Shown piece by piece: positions 9,481 to 20,560 of a DNA stretch of 64,000 bases. This DNA comes from Ovis canadensis (lineage: Eukaryota > Chordata > Mammalia > Artiodactyla > Bovidae): positions 47,098,501-47,162,500 of the forward strand of contig NC_091255.1 of the NCBI RefSeq assembly GCF_042477335.2, given 5' to 3'. The translations under genes and the position numbers were made by a program. Numbering within the stretch: position 1 is the first letter of the stretch; every line of letters begins with the position of its first letter. The notes under the pieces are model-generated. The model saw only the letters and a list, made by a program, of their open reading frames with translations. It made no database searches and had not been told where the DNA came from.

Positions 9481-12400
9481 CTTTAAAAAAAACAAACAGG
9501 GGGCAAGAGACAGGGGGTCATGAATAGAACTGGCCAGTTAGGAGCCTGCCTGCTGCACGACCCTCCCCATACCTCCTTCCTGACCTGCCCGCTGCCCTTT
9601 TGCAACCCCTGCACACTTCCCCACCGCAGAGGCAGAGAGGGTTGAGCACTTGTCTGCAGTTCCAGTCCCAGACAGACAAGGAAGGCCTCTGCCAACATGA
9701 GTTGAACCCAGGGGCACTTACGATTCAAAGTTCTCCCGGAATCCTTTGGCAAAAGGGTTATTATCAATTTTCAGCTGAGTAATCTAGAAAGAAGGGAAAC
9801 AGTCATCTGAGTGCTGAGTCTGAGGCTGAGGAACTTCCAAATTCACTCCCAAGAAGTCAAGGGGCCCTGTTCTTCCCTTCTTCCCACCCAACCTGCCCAG
9901 GCTCAGCCTACCCTCGCCCAGGCAGCCCTCACCTCGGCGTTCTGGTAGGCGGTCACTGCAATGAACTGGGTTTCTTGGAAAGTGAAGATGTGCGTGTTGC
10001 AGGGCGCCTCTGGATCTCCATCGTTGACTTCGACAATGTGCAGCCGGGGCTGGTATTTATGGAGGGACTGAAGCACAATCATCTGAGGCGGGTGAGATGA
10101 CTGTGAGCATGGGAGGAGGGAGTGCAAAGGAACCCTCCCCTCCCCCACCCCACCTATGGTCCACCCTATGGCCAAGCTACAAAGGACCCTGAAGTCATTG
10201 TGACCCTTGTTCTGCCCTGCCAACACGTAACTTCTCCCAAGCCTCCAACCTCAGTCCTGAACCTCCTCAGGGCACCAGTGCTATTCTCTTGCGCCCTTTC
10301 CTATCTCCAAATGGCCACTGTGACCAAAGTATTAGCACAAACAGGGCTTCTCAGGGAATAAGGGCATCTTTAATAGGCTTGCTCAACTCAAAGAAACCCT
10401 GCACCCTCTCCCTAGGACCACCAGTATCGACTCCATACCCAATACTAGCAATTGCAGCTGGGATTCGGTGAAGAAACACCCAGGCTGGGCTGGCCCACGT
10501 TGGCCTGAATGTGACCCCCGTCTGCCTTGAGATTCAGCTTCCTCTCAAGGTGGGTGGGAAAGAACCAGAGTCAGAGAGGGAGAGAGGTCACTCTTATAGA
10601 ACAGAATCAGCCTGCAGGACCCACTGTGGCCTCAGGGACAGGGAAAGGTGGGGGGCTTTCCTGAGGGGAGGTGTCCCACCTGGGTCACATTGTTGGAAGC
10701 CCCCTTGTTGTTCGTGAGCTTTAGTTTCCCGAACGACACCTCCTGGCGCATCCAGTGGGCTCCGGTGTTGGGGGAATCTGGATGGACGTACAGGCGGTTC
10801 CCTGTGGACAGTTATATCTTTTTGGCATGCAGCTCCTGGGACCAGGTCCCTGGTCATATGGGGCTTCCGTTGCCTGTTCTGAGGGGCACGGCAAGAAGGA
10901 TGGAGGGGGAGGACAGCCGGGGCAGGATGGGGGAGGTGTGGGCAGAGGACCGAGCTGAAGACAGGACAGAGCACAGAATTAAAGTGAGAAGTGGGAGGGG
11001 AAGGGGGGTGTGGGATGGAGTGGATGGGGCGGGGTGGAACTAGAGAACTAAATCCTAGCAGTCAAGAGGCAGGGGGTTGGGGGGGGGTTTCCTCTTGGCT
11101 CCACCAGGGGGCGCATAGTCTTAGAGAAAAATCATGCCCCCGGTTCCCAAGGAGGCACGTACCTGGCATGCTGCCCTCGGCCTTTCCACATTGCACCCAC
11201 TTGCCGCTCTGATACCGCCAGTGGTGCTGGTCCACCAAGACCACATCCACAAACATCCGGTAATGGCTGGTGGGCTCCAGCCCAGTCACACTAAATGACA
11301 GGAATGGGAACATCCGTCTGGGGAGAACAGAGAAACCCACCAATATCATCGGCCCCCAGTCCCCCGGACAGCCGTTTCCTGGGCAAAGGCCACCCATCAG
11401 TGGTGTGCTGGAGCCAGCTCTCATCCTCACCAGAGCCAGCTGGGGAAGTCCAGGAAGTCTGCCAGCCAGTTGTTTGACAGCAACAATCAAAAATTAAATC
11501 AGGACTTCCCTGGTGGTCCAGGGGTTAAGAATCCACCTGCCAGTGCACGGGACATGGTTCGATCCCTGGTCGGAGAAGATTCCGCATACCGCAGGGCAAC
11601 TAAGCCCACGAGCCACAACTACTAAGTCCTTCGAGCTCTAGAGCCTGTGCTCCACAACAAGGGAATTCGTTGCAATGAGAAGCTGCTTACCGAAATAAGA
11701 GTAGTCCCCGCTTGTGGCAACTAGAGAAAGCCTGTGCAGCAGTGAAGACCCAGCACAACCAAAAATAAATATCAATAAAGATTAAATCATAGAAACTACC
11801 ATGAAATATATTACATTACAAGTCAAGGTAATAAATACTCAAAAAAATCACTTCTCGGTATTTTTTACTACACTTTACTATTATCTCTGCTCTTGAGATT
11901 GTTTATCGGTATGGTGGAGATATACTAGATAATATTTGCTGCCTCACGTCTCTTCCCAACTCCAAGTTCAGTGATAACATGTGGGCAGCTTGCAAGGGAA
12001 ATCAGCAAACACTATGAAGCAGGGCTTTAAAAAATGTTTTTATTTTTGAGTGTCAGTTGCTAACATTAGCTGCACACCCGTCTCTAGCCTTAGTTTGCTC
12101 CCTGGAGGGGAGCAAAGCCACAAGCCAGCCCCAACACAGGCTGTTCCTAGTAGGTCTTCATCTCTGAGTTCCCCGAACCCTGGTCTGGCCTCAGTCTATC
12201 ATCCATCCTCTTGCTGCGGCTCTCACGGTGCTAACACACACCTAGCCCCAGAGCGGTCATCTGCAGGCTTTCCCTGCCCCATCCTCCTGGGCCTGACGTC
12301 TGCAGTGCTACCTGCTCCAGGCCTGGGTCTTCAGACAAGTAGCTGAAGTCCTAGCCGGAGCTTTCCATCCACCTGGACGAGGGACTCTATTGGGCACAGT

Positions 12401-13095
12401 TCTCGTGATCAAAGTCCTGGTTCCCAGGAAAAGTGGAAGAAGTTGGATTTGGGATGCTGTGCTATTGTGCTGAGTAACAGATTCAGAGGACTAAGCACTG
12501 CCATTCCACAACCATCTCCATCACCTCCAGCATCACCACCCCATCACCACCATCACTACAACCAGCACCTGCAGCATCAGCATCACTACCACCACTATGA
12601 TCATTACCTCCGCTATCACTCCCCCACCCCAACACCACATCAGTACAACCAGCACCTCCACCACCACCACCATCATTACAACCAATATCTCCACTATCAA
12701 CATCATCATTATTACAACCAACACCTCCACCATCGCCAGCATCACTACAAGGAACACCTCAATGACCACAACTCCCATCACCACCATCACTACAACCAGC
12801 ACCTCTACCATCACCACCGCCTCTCCGGCTTAGCCTGTCTCTTCTAACTCAAGCAGGAAGAGTACACTTCTTAAGATGGCAGAGTCAAACCCTCATCAGA
12901 ATTGCTTTTCGTTCCCACACACTTCTCTCCTCCTCCTACAAGAAGCCCTGCAGGGCGGGAAGAAAGGCACTGGTCCATGAGTCAGGAAACCTGGGGGATT
13001 GAGAGTTCCAGGGGTCAGGGAACACTTTCAGGTGGATCCCAGTCTACAGTCCACGGGATCGCCAAGAACTGGACACAACTGAGCATGCACGTGTG

Positions 13096-13128
<33 letters not shown>

Positions 13129-16100
13129 GAGTCCCCAGAGGGTCCTAGAGCAACATCCCTAATAACCTTGGAAAGATCTCCGGGGAGAGTACTGTCACCT
13201 TCCTGCCTTCCCCAGACTCTCCTGGGCTGAGAAAAAGAGACTTACTGGCCCTATGGTCTTGGATAAGTTAATTCTTAAACCAAACCTCACTTTCTTCACC
13301 TATAAATGGAGATAACAATTCCTGTCCATTTTTCCTCTCAGAGCCGTTAAGAAGTTTGAAAGATGTGCAACTCAGCTCACCGTCTCCCCTCTCCCACCCT
13401 TATCCCACCTTCTCCCAGGCCCAGAGTGATCAAAACTCTCTGGCCTGGCTGAAGAACCCCAAGCAAGAGTCCAGAGTTCTGGTTTGAGGCCTTGGGTCCC
13501 AGGAGCTTAGCGTGCCAGTCAACTGGAGAAATCAAAGTTAGGGATGAGGCTTTGAGCAATCGAGAGTGAGAGAATATTTTCAAACCATTGCTACCACTAA
13601 CTCATTTTGCAACAGTGGTCAGGTCATTCATGCTTCCTATATTGACCCAGTTCCTATCCAGACACGTAGTAATAAAGAGAGAGAAGGGAACTTATTCATT
13701 GTACGTCTACTCATGCAGCAGCCAGTTCACTGAAAAAGTCCTTTGAGGTACAAAATGTTTTTTTCCAATTTTATATCTGAAGAAAATGAGGCTCAGAGAA
13801 GTTTGGTGATGGCTTCTTGGTGGAAGCACAGAGCTGGAGTCTCCTGATGACAGGGCATGTGCTATAATCCCCACCGTCCCCTCCTGCTTCTTACTAGTAG
13901 AGGGACAAGCAGGAGACACAAGGAGACTGGGGCAGGGCAGGGGAGAGGGAGAGGACAAGGGAGGTCTCAGCTTCACTCTAAAGATCTAGACTCACCGCCA
14001 GCTGGGATTCCAAAATAGCCCTTGATTTACATGACGCTTTGCTGGGAAGGAAAAGGGAGTCTGACGCCAATCTGAGCCCCTAGAAAAGAGAGCTCATCAC
14101 TCCTTAAGGACCATCCACCTTGAAATGATTTGCCGAGTCATTGTACCCCTTCCCCATCCTGAACACTTCCGACAATGCTCCAATTCGCAGTTATTAGGCA
14201 CAAATTTAAAGGAGATGGTTTTTATCAGTCTGGGCTTCCCTGGTGGCTCAGATGGTAAAGAATCTGCCTGCAATGTAAGAGAGCTGGGTTAGGAAACGGC
14301 AACCCACTCCAGTATTCTTGCCTGGAAAATCCCATAAACAGAGGAGCCTGGTGGGCTACAGTTCACGGGGTTGCAAAGAGTTGGACATGACTGAATGACT
14401 AACACTTTTATCAGGCATGTTCCCAAAATGTTTCAAAATTGATAATACCTAATTGCTATTGAGCCTGCAGGATAATTGGTCCTTTCCTCCACTATCGTGG
14501 GGGTGTAAATTGAAACCACTTTTGAGGAGGGTTTTTTTTTTGTTTTCGGCCATGCTCCACGGGGAGTGTGGGATTTTCCCCAACCAGGGATCAAACCCCC
14601 ATAATCCCTGAAGTGGATGTTTGGCGTCTTAACTACTGGACTGCCAGGGAAGTCTGAGGAGCATGTTCCGGCAATGTTTTTACGGATCCAAATGAAAAAC
14701 GCACCTGAGCATCAAGGGAGTGCCTCCTCCCACTAACCTCGGATCCACTAAATAGAAATCAGACGGCCACCAGCAAACAGGGGAAGAGAAAAAGCAAAGC
14801 CATTTTCACCCATCCCACGAGAAATGAAGCCCATCAGCCCAAATTAAAGCAGGCTTAAAGCTAAAAATATTTTTTAAAGATCTAAAAAGTTCTTGGAGCT
14901 GGAATATAGAGAGGAGAAAACCAAAAGGGCTGAGGCCTGCGATCGAGGATAATGCAGGACTGAAATTGTTTTACCAAGCCCTAACCTCGCACAAACATAC
15001 ACAAATGCAAATAGAGCTGTTTAACAACAGAGTTATCTTAATTATAATAATCAATTAATCACACCCAGAAAAATGGGGACTGCCAGCAATTACTGCACAC
15101 CCACACACCCACACACAGAGACAGCCGCCTCGCTCTTCCTCTGCTGAGAATGTCTACCATTGACTATCAGACAGCCTGCCTCCCAGAAACAACACGAGGC
15201 CGGGCAACATGAGTGCGCTTATCAGACCAGGAACACACAAACTCGAACTCCAAACCCTCCAGTTGGCCGGTCCATCTTCCTATCATCCGTTTCCCCTCCC
15301 AGTCCCATCTGAGCTGCCTGGATCAGTCTCTGGACTCCAGAACCACCCCCCCGGCCCTCTCCTCATCCCATTCCTGCTCTGGAGGAGAGCATGACTGTGT
15401 GTCCTGTCCACACTGCGGGGTGGCTCTAGGGTGGGTAGGAGAGGAAGAATCTGGGAGGGAGTGAGTCAGCCCCAAGGCGAAAGGCTACGGGGCTGTGGGT
15501 GGGCCTGCTGGAAGGATTTTTCAAAAAGGAAGAAAGTCGTGGGTGATGTGGTGGTGACTGACGGATCACTGGAAACCATAGAGGGACAAGCCAGTCTACC
15601 AGGGCAGGAGGACAGAAAGGGAGCTGTTCACTGAGCCCGTCTTGCTTTTCAGAAGCCAGTAGCAGAAGGAAATGGCTGCCGACTTCCCAGATCACTGGAG
15701 CCTAAGTTCACAGACCTGGGTGCCGAACTGGGGGCCGTGTGTCCTCTGTCTCCTCCACCGCACCCTGGGGCCCCTGAGGCCTGATCCAAGAGGAGGCCTC
15801 AAGGGAAATGGTGAGAGGCCACTGTCGCCTTCCAACAGCTCCAACCCATGAAGTGTCCGAAGCAGTCCGTCAGGATGGATTGAAAGCGTGAGGATTGCAA
15901 AACGGGAGTGCGCGCAAGCATACAAAACGATCAGGGAAATTTGAAGATATTTAAGAATTTCTTTTCAGGTTTGCTAATGGTATTGCGTTTATTTAAAAAA
16001 AAAAACACATTTTTAGAGGTGCACGGATAACTACTTAAGGATGAAGTAATAGTGCCTAGGATTTACTTACTAATTACGCTATCACTAACATAGTTTCAGA

Positions 16101-19098
16101 CCCGAGGTATGGACGTTAACAGAGAAAGGAAAAGTAGAAATAGGGTTGGACTGGTATCGACAGCTAGGTAATGGGTAGATGGAGATCTGTTACACGTTTC
16201 TCTTCACTTTTATATATATTGGAATTTTTCATAATAAAGGAAATTAAGTGTGTGGGTTTAAATAAAAGAGAGACAACAAGGGACTTCCCTGGTGAGTCAG
16301 TAGTTAAGACTCCAAGCTGCCTAGGCAGGGGGCTCAGGTTCAATCCTTAGTTAGGGAACTAAGATCCCACATGCTGCACATGAGCGCAGGACAGCCAAAA
16401 GATAAAAAAGTAAAATTAAAAAAAAAATAAAAGAGAGACAACACAACTGTCAACAGAGGATTATTCAGCAGGAATGTAAAGGAAAAAGGAGGTTGTAAAG
16501 GAGACAACCAGCACAGCAATATGTACTGCACTGCACCCTAAGACCCACAGCCAGTCCTGTACCCCCAGATCCCATCCCTGAAGTTCTGCTGAAGCTCTGT
16601 CTACCCCAGCCCTTAAGACTGGAGGGTCAGGGGCCTGGCCACAAGTCTGTGGGGAGACCCCAGCAGGCCGCCCCGGGGAGGAAAGGCTTCCTGCCTCAAC
16701 GGATTGGAGGCTTGAGTTCGGGTCTGCCGTGTGACCGAGTGAAAGCCATCAGCCCCCTGCGCCTCAGCGCCCTCGGCTGCAAACGGGGAGGCTGCTTGGC
16801 CTACCCAGCGCAGTGAAATAATGGAAGTGAAAGCACCATGAATGCATCAAGGCCTTTGGACAGTGTTGGTGGCTGTTTTTACCCCTGGTCTTGGGGGAGC
16901 AGAGAAAGAAACCCAGGCACATACCATCCGGGAGCTGGTGCCAGTTCTGCCGGCGATGGATGTGCTATGCGACCTCAGAAAAGCCTCTTACTGTCTCTAG
17001 GTCCATGTCCCTGTATGTCCAGGAAGAAGACGGAACAGGACCTTCTGGGTTCCCTCCAATTTAGACATGCCAGCCTAGAAGCCTGGGCTGTGCCTAGGTG
17101 CACCCAGAAGGGGGCTAGGGTTGGGGGAGCAGAGAGGAATTATCAGATGGCCTAGAAGATGAAGGCCAGGCCATAAAAGAAAATGCCGTCTTTCCTGGGT
17201 TCATCCCCGAGAAAGAACAGTTCAGCAACTTGAATTGTGATCGGTGGAGAGGTCCCTCACTTCCAAGCCATCCCACAGAAATCATTCATCAGGACGGAAC
17301 AATGTTCCAGCAATGCCCAGATATTCAGCCTACCCTGAGGGATCCAGTTCCACGGCTCAGGCTCCACTGAGCCCCGCGCATACAGGGTAGGGTTTGGGGC
17401 CAAGGGTGCTGCTTGAATGAGTGTCAACCCTCTGGCCCAGCATGGCCTCTCCGCTCTCCCTTCCCGAGCCCCACACTTCCTATCTGCTCTGCAACACCTC
17501 TTGGGTCCGCTGATGACACAGTCGCTCCACACAGAGGCCCTCAGTAGTTCTCTGCCCACACAGAACCCCCCTGGGAAGGGTGGGTGCACACTCTCACCCA
17601 CCAGACACAGTCAGGGCCCACTCAGTGGAGTTTGCTACACAAATAACACACAAGCTGCAAGTTTCTCTTTCTTTCCCCACGTAGGAGACTCTCTCCGGAA
17701 GCAGCACCCTTAGCCCCAAAACCCTACCCTGCACGCACTGGGCTCAGGGGAGCCTGAGCCACGGAACCAGGGGTTCCCCAGGGTGGACTGAATGTCTGGA
17801 TCAGGGTGGGGCAGGCTTTCGGGGACAGGCCTTGAAGGGTACAGAGAGTGGGACTGGCTGCCAGCTGGGACCCTTGAGGTCGCTTCACCTGCTCAGGCCC
17901 ATTGACATCTGTGCCCTCAGGCAGGAACCGTGTGGGGAAGGAATCTGTGCCCTCTCCCACTGTACCATCCCCCTCCCCCCACAACACGCACGCACCAGAC
18001 ACATGATCTCAAAGTACTACCGGAAAGGAAACTTGGCGACTATATCTCTGTGTCACCAAATCCCAGTTTTACACGTCTCCCTCCCCTAGAACTGACCTGT
18101 ATACAACAGCAGCAAGGGCGCTGGGAGAGGTGGGCACAGAGGGCCCCTGAGATGAGGGCTGGTTTGTTGCCCGCTCCACTGCAAGACTCTGCCCTCCCCT
18201 CGGTTTCCCAGCACATAGTGGCGAAGAGGTGCTCTGCTCTGTCAGACCCACATCGCACACTCCCCCTGCGCCCTGGGTGTCCCCCACTCAGGCAGAGAGC
18301 GGCACACTAGTGCCTGGGGAAACCATAGGCACCCTCGCCCTAAACCAAACCATGGCTCCCTGTGTCTCTCTCCTCCGTCACTCACGGGTTTGGGTTGCGC
18401 CTGTCGGCGCAATGTCCCGAGAGTAAACAGCCCCCAGGTTGTCCGTCCCCACCTCAACTCCCTCCTTCCCCTCAAGGCCTGAGCCAAAGCTGCGAGGGGC
18501 ACGGAGACACGAGCAAGGTCTCGACAGAAAAGCAGAAGCGCGTCTAGGTCAGGGCAGGCAGGACGAAGGGGCGCCCGCCGCTGGCGCTCCGCGCGCGGCT
18601 CACTCACCGTCCCTGCTTGGTGATGATCATCTCCGTCTGGTGCTGATTGAACTTGGACCACAACAGGTGGTTGTTGAGCGCAACTCTCAGCTTCCCGGAC
18701 ACCTCCAGCCCCGCCGGCAGTGCATAATCCTCCCGCGGCCCCGGGTAGAGTGCGGCGCGCGGGTCCGGAGCCGAGTAGGCGTCCCCGAGCTGGTAGCCCT
18801 CGGCGCCCGGCGTCGGCGGGAAGGGCTCGGTCGCCCCGGGGAAGCCGGGGGCGGCCTGGGGCCGGGGCGGGTAGGCGTAGGCTCCGAGGAAGCGGCCGGG
18901 CGGGGCGGGCACCAGGGCGCCCCCGGCGTAGGGCGCCCCCAGGCTGGCACCCCCGCGACGGTCGGTCGCGTCCTGCGCGCCCGCCTCCGGGTAGAAATAG
19001 CGGTTCTGCGGGTCGGCGCCTGGCGCCCGGCCCTCGCTCGCCGGCATCGGCTCGGTGCCCGTTAGCATGTCTCCGCAGCCTAGCTCCACGATGCCCAT
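8862..19098 (-). CDS. TBX21: TBX21 (T-bet), T-box transcription factor, six coding exons
   Basis: Seen: coding blocks 19098-18608, 11317-11163, 10801-10680, 10082-9933, 9783-9722 and 9480-8862 (minus strand) join with correct phase at every GT-AG junction into 532 codons plus TGA. The start [12 protein letters not shown] matches the known mammalian T-bet start; the next residues are a proline/glycine/tyrosine-rich activation region (about 1-130). The T-box DNA-binding domain lies at about 135-325, with [11 protein letters not shown] in exon 2 and [14 protein letters not shown] in exon 4. The C-terminal half is serine/proline-rich and ends [10 protein letters not shown]. Known for the family: a nuclear activator that binds T-box half sites, drives IFNG and represses the Th2 programme in Th1, NK and ILC1 cells. 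Odd: human T-bet has 535 residues; the shortfall is a three-residue gap in exon 4. The first intron is 7.3 kb, the others 0.15-0.6 kb. Confidence 0.98.
9722..9783 (-). CDS. TBX21: TBX21 coding exon 5 (end of T-box)
   Basis: A 62-nt exon coding [20 protein letters not shown] plus two bases of the next serine codon. The acceptor is TTTCTAG and the donor GTAAGT starts at 9721. It closes the T-box and is too short to stand out as a reading frame by itself. Confidence 0.96.
9933..10082 (-). CDS. TBX21: TBX21 coding exon 4 (carries a 3-residue deletion against human)
   Basis: The acceptor GCCTCAG is followed by [20 protein letters not shown] and later [18 protein letters not shown]; the donor GTGAGG starts at 9932. 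Exactly 50 codons. Between EVNDG and THIF this copy reads DPEAPCN where human T-bet, from memory, has about three more residues (an Ala-Ser-Asn segment after the cysteine). The loss keeps the frame. Confidence 0.96.
10680..10801 (-). CDS. TBX21: TBX21 coding exon 3
   Basis: The acceptor TGTCCACAG precedes 10801. The exon codes [20 protein letters not shown] and, further on, [16 protein letters not shown], the middle of the T-box. The donor GTGGGA starts at 10679. Length 122 nt, leaving in phase 0. The exon is not visible as a long ATG-started frame and was placed from family knowledge plus splice sites. Confidence 0.96.
11163..11317 (-). CDS. TBX21: TBX21 coding exon 2
   Basis: The acceptor CTCCCCAG lies just before 11317. 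The exon reads [20 protein letters not shown] and continues through the T-box signature [17 protein letters not shown] to KAEGSMPG. The donor GTACGT follows at 11162. Length 155 nt, entering in phase 2 and leaving in phase 1. Confidence 0.97.
11501..11780 (+). mobile_element. CHR-type SINE in TBX21 intron 1
   Basis: AGGACTTCCCTGGTGGTCCA start, GGTTCGATCCCTGGTCGG box B, and an A-rich end. ATTAAATCA occurs at both sides (11493-11501 and 11781-11789), a probable target duplication. Confidence 0.9.
12503..12830. repeat. Imperfect CAY/CCA trinucleotide minisatellite
   Basis: About 330 bp of CATCAC/CACCAC/TACAAC/CAGCAC triplets with higher-order repeats such as CATCACTACAACCAGCACCT. On the plus strand one frame is open and reads runs of His, Tyr, Asn and Gln; it is antisense to TBX21 intron 1 and no coding role is supported. 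Confidence 0.9.
13032..13128 (+). repeat. Bov-tA tail remnant and (CA)n microsatellite
   Basis: CCCAGTCTACAGTCCACGGG to GGACACAACTGAGCATGCAC is the end of a Bov-tA SINE; (CA)n follows from about 13099. Confidence 0.8.
13235..13345 (+). mobile_element. MIR remnant
   Basis: GTCTTGGATAAGTTAATTCT followed by TTCTTCACCTATAAATGGAG matches the conserved MIR core by eye. Confidence 0.55.
14231..14405 (+). mobile_element. Bov-tA SINE in TBX21 intron 1
   Basis: CTGGGCTTCCCTGGTGGCTC start and GTTGGACATGACTGAATGAC end, with an internal gap after the box-B region. Confidence 0.9.
14530..14655 (-). mobile_element. CHR-type SINE fragment
   Basis: Plus strand TTTTTTTTTGTTTTCGGCC to TGGACTGCCAGGGAAGTC, reverse of the CHR head and A-rich tail. 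Confidence 0.8.
16281..16432 (+). mobile_element. CHR-type SINE in TBX21 intron 1
   Basis: GGGACTTCCCTGGTGAGTCA start, GGAACTAAGATCCCACATGC, then an A-rich tail. AATAAAAGAGAGACAACA occurs both just before (about 16261-16278) and just after, a long probable target duplication. Confidence 0.88.
18608..19098 (-). CDS. TBX21: TBX21 coding exon 1 (residues 1-164, last codon split)
   Basis: The ATG at 19098-19096 begins [12 protein letters not shown], the conserved T-bet N-terminus. The exon codes the Pro/Gly/Tyr-rich activation region and the first 30 or so residues of the T-box ([14 protein letters not shown]). It ends inside an arginine codon (CG/A) before the donor GTGAGT at 18607-18602. The frame stays open upstream of the ATG, but that sequence is GC-rich 5' UTR and promoter and is not taken as coding. 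Confidence 0.97.
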
Positions 19099-19325
19099 CC
19101 GGGGCGGGCTGGCACCTTCCCGCGGGCCGTCGAGGACCGGCCCCTCTGCGCGCGGGGGCGGGCGCGGGGGTCGGCTGGGCAGGAGTGGGTGGGGGCGGGG
19201 CGGGGGCCCTGGGGCTGGGGGCGGGGCGGGGCCCCAGCGGAGCCCGGGCTCGGACGCCTGGGTCCTGCGCCCGCGTTCGGCGGGCGCGCGGCAGCTCCCG
19301 GGCTCCCTCTCCAGCGGGTCGCTGT
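19099..19325 (-). other. TBX21: TBX21 5' UTR (estimated)
   Basis: GC-rich sequence directly upstream of the ATG that resembles the known human leader (for example CGCTGGAGAGGGAGCCCGGG near its upstream end). The 5' limit is an estimate that fits a TATA-like element about 30 bases further upstream. Confidence 0.6.
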
Positions 19326-19351
19326 CACTAGCGTCGCGGCGCCTTTGCTGT

Positions 19352-19360
19352 GGCTTTATG
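19352..19360 (-). promoter_or_regulatory. TATA-like element CATAAAGCC of TBX21
   Basis: On the minus strand CTTCATAAAGCC lies some 27-35 bases upstream of the estimated TBX21 transcription start, in otherwise GC-rich DNA. This is the position expected for a TATA-type element; function is inferred. Confidence 0.5.
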
Positions 19361-19609
19361 AAGCTCTCTCGGCCACCACCTCCCCACCCCCCACCTCGGC
19401 CCCGCCCCGCCTCACCCCGCCCCTCCTGGCTAATAACTCGGCAAATTCTACACGGTTGGTGAGGGCTGTAGGGCCCCCATCGTGCAGAGCAGCGAGTCTC
19501 CGGTGCGCCTTGTAGTTCACGCTCAAAGACTTTATGCTTTATGGGAGAGTCAACCCCTCCACGTGAAACGCCAGACTGTTTCTCTCCTCTGGACCCTTGT
19601 GGAAATTCC

Positions 19610-19620
19610 ACCCATCCTTG
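19610..19620. promoter_or_regulatory. Palindromic kappa-B/NFAT-like site TGGAAATTCCA
   Basis: An 11-bp perfect palindrome containing GGAAATTCC, which fits the GGRNNYYCC Rel consensus and holds two GGAAA NFAT cores. It sits about 290 bp upstream of the estimated TBX21 start. Occupancy is not known. Confidence 0.4.
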
Positions 19621-20534
19621 AAGCTTCAACTCCAAGGCCCCCTCCTACGGGAAGCCTTTGGTGATGACCCAGATGGGCTTACTCGCAGGCTCCGAGCTGC
19701 TTCGCCCATGGTCATGTGACAGATGTTCACTGATGCTCGCTATGTGCCCAGGCTCCGTGCTGAGTGGCTTTGTGTGAAGTGTTGCGCTCTTCCTCTTTGC
19801 CAGAGGCCCAGGGGGGCTGTGTCCCATGCATCTGTTCCTTCAGCCTAGGGCAGACGTGGGATCTGGTGGGCAGCAAGAAGAGTTCCTTCAAGCGAACTGC
19901 ATAGCAGCAGCTGAGGGTTTGCGCCCGGGTGTGTCAGCCACGGGCACTGGAAGCGGCACTGGACTACCTGTGCTCAGAGTCCCAGGACTGGCTCTGACCA
20001 TCACTCAGGTATATGTGACCTGGGCAAGTCACTTCCTTTGCCTGAAGGTCAGCCTCAAGTCCCCTAGGCTAGAGAAAACAAACTGATGCATTTTTCAGAC
20101 GGCCTGTGAGCCTTACACGAGAGGGGACACCTGGGTGGCACTTTACAGTCTATTATTATACCTGGATGGAAAAGCAGCTTTGAACAGACCCAGAGCTGGC
20201 TGACAGGAAGGAAACCCACCACAAGTTCTGAAGGGCTGCCTTGGTGGTAGGACTCTGGGGGCTTGTCTTTCTCTGTTTTCCTTTTCTGTTAACTAATGTA
20301 GTTATATTCCTTTTGTGATGATTGTTTTTCCCCTGATTGAAAATATCTTCGTTGGGAGTTTTCCTGTGAATAAAGATAAAACACACTCATATAGAAAATT
20401 TAAGCAGTACAAAGAAGTAAAAACAGGACTGTGTATATCACTCCAAATTCCATCCCCCAGAGGCAAAAAGGATTACAATTTTGCTGAAGACCCCAGACAT
20501 CTTTCCTTGCACATCCCCTTTTGGTCTGTCTTTT

Positions 20535-20560
20535 GCACACACACACACACACACACACAC
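20535..20560. repeat. (CA)n microsatellite
   Basis: About 13 CA units, followed by CATACATACACATATACACA. Confidence 0.95.

Larger units (their letters stand above)
11790..18607 (-). other. TBX21: TBX21 intron 1, main part
   Basis: The acceptor is at 11318 and the donor at 18607, so the intron covers 11318-18607. It holds the CAY minisatellite at 12.5 kb, MIR traces near 13.25 and 13.8 kb, ruminant SINEs at 14.2, 14.5 and 16.3 kb, and a non-repetitive AT-rich patch at 14.78-15.08 kb. The rest is unremarkable GC-rich intron. Confidence 0.8.
18570..19450. promoter_or_regulatory. CpG island over TBX21 promoter and exon 1
   Basis: Very high G+C with many CpG dinucleotides and several GGGGCGGGG Sp/KLF-type boxes, in sharp contrast with the flanking intron and intergenic DNA. 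It covers the presumed promoter, the 5' UTR and exon 1 of TBX21. Confidence 0.85.

Noticed and set aside
12443-12847. 134-codon His/Tyr/Asn-rich plus-strand frame taken as a possible histidine-rich protein
   Set aside because: It is the translation of a triplet minisatellite inside an intron of the opposite strand; an in-phase array stays open automatically.
18439-19462. Long plus-strand frames over TBX21 exon 1 (208, 203 and 135 codons)
   Set aside because: Arg/Gly/Ala/Pro-rich shadows of a CpG island with no family resemblance and no splice or promoter logic.
19099-19635. Open frame extending 179 codons upstream of the TBX21 ATG
   Set aside because: It runs through the GC-rich 5' UTR, the TATA-like element and promoter sequence; the conserved protein begins at [12 protein letters not shown].
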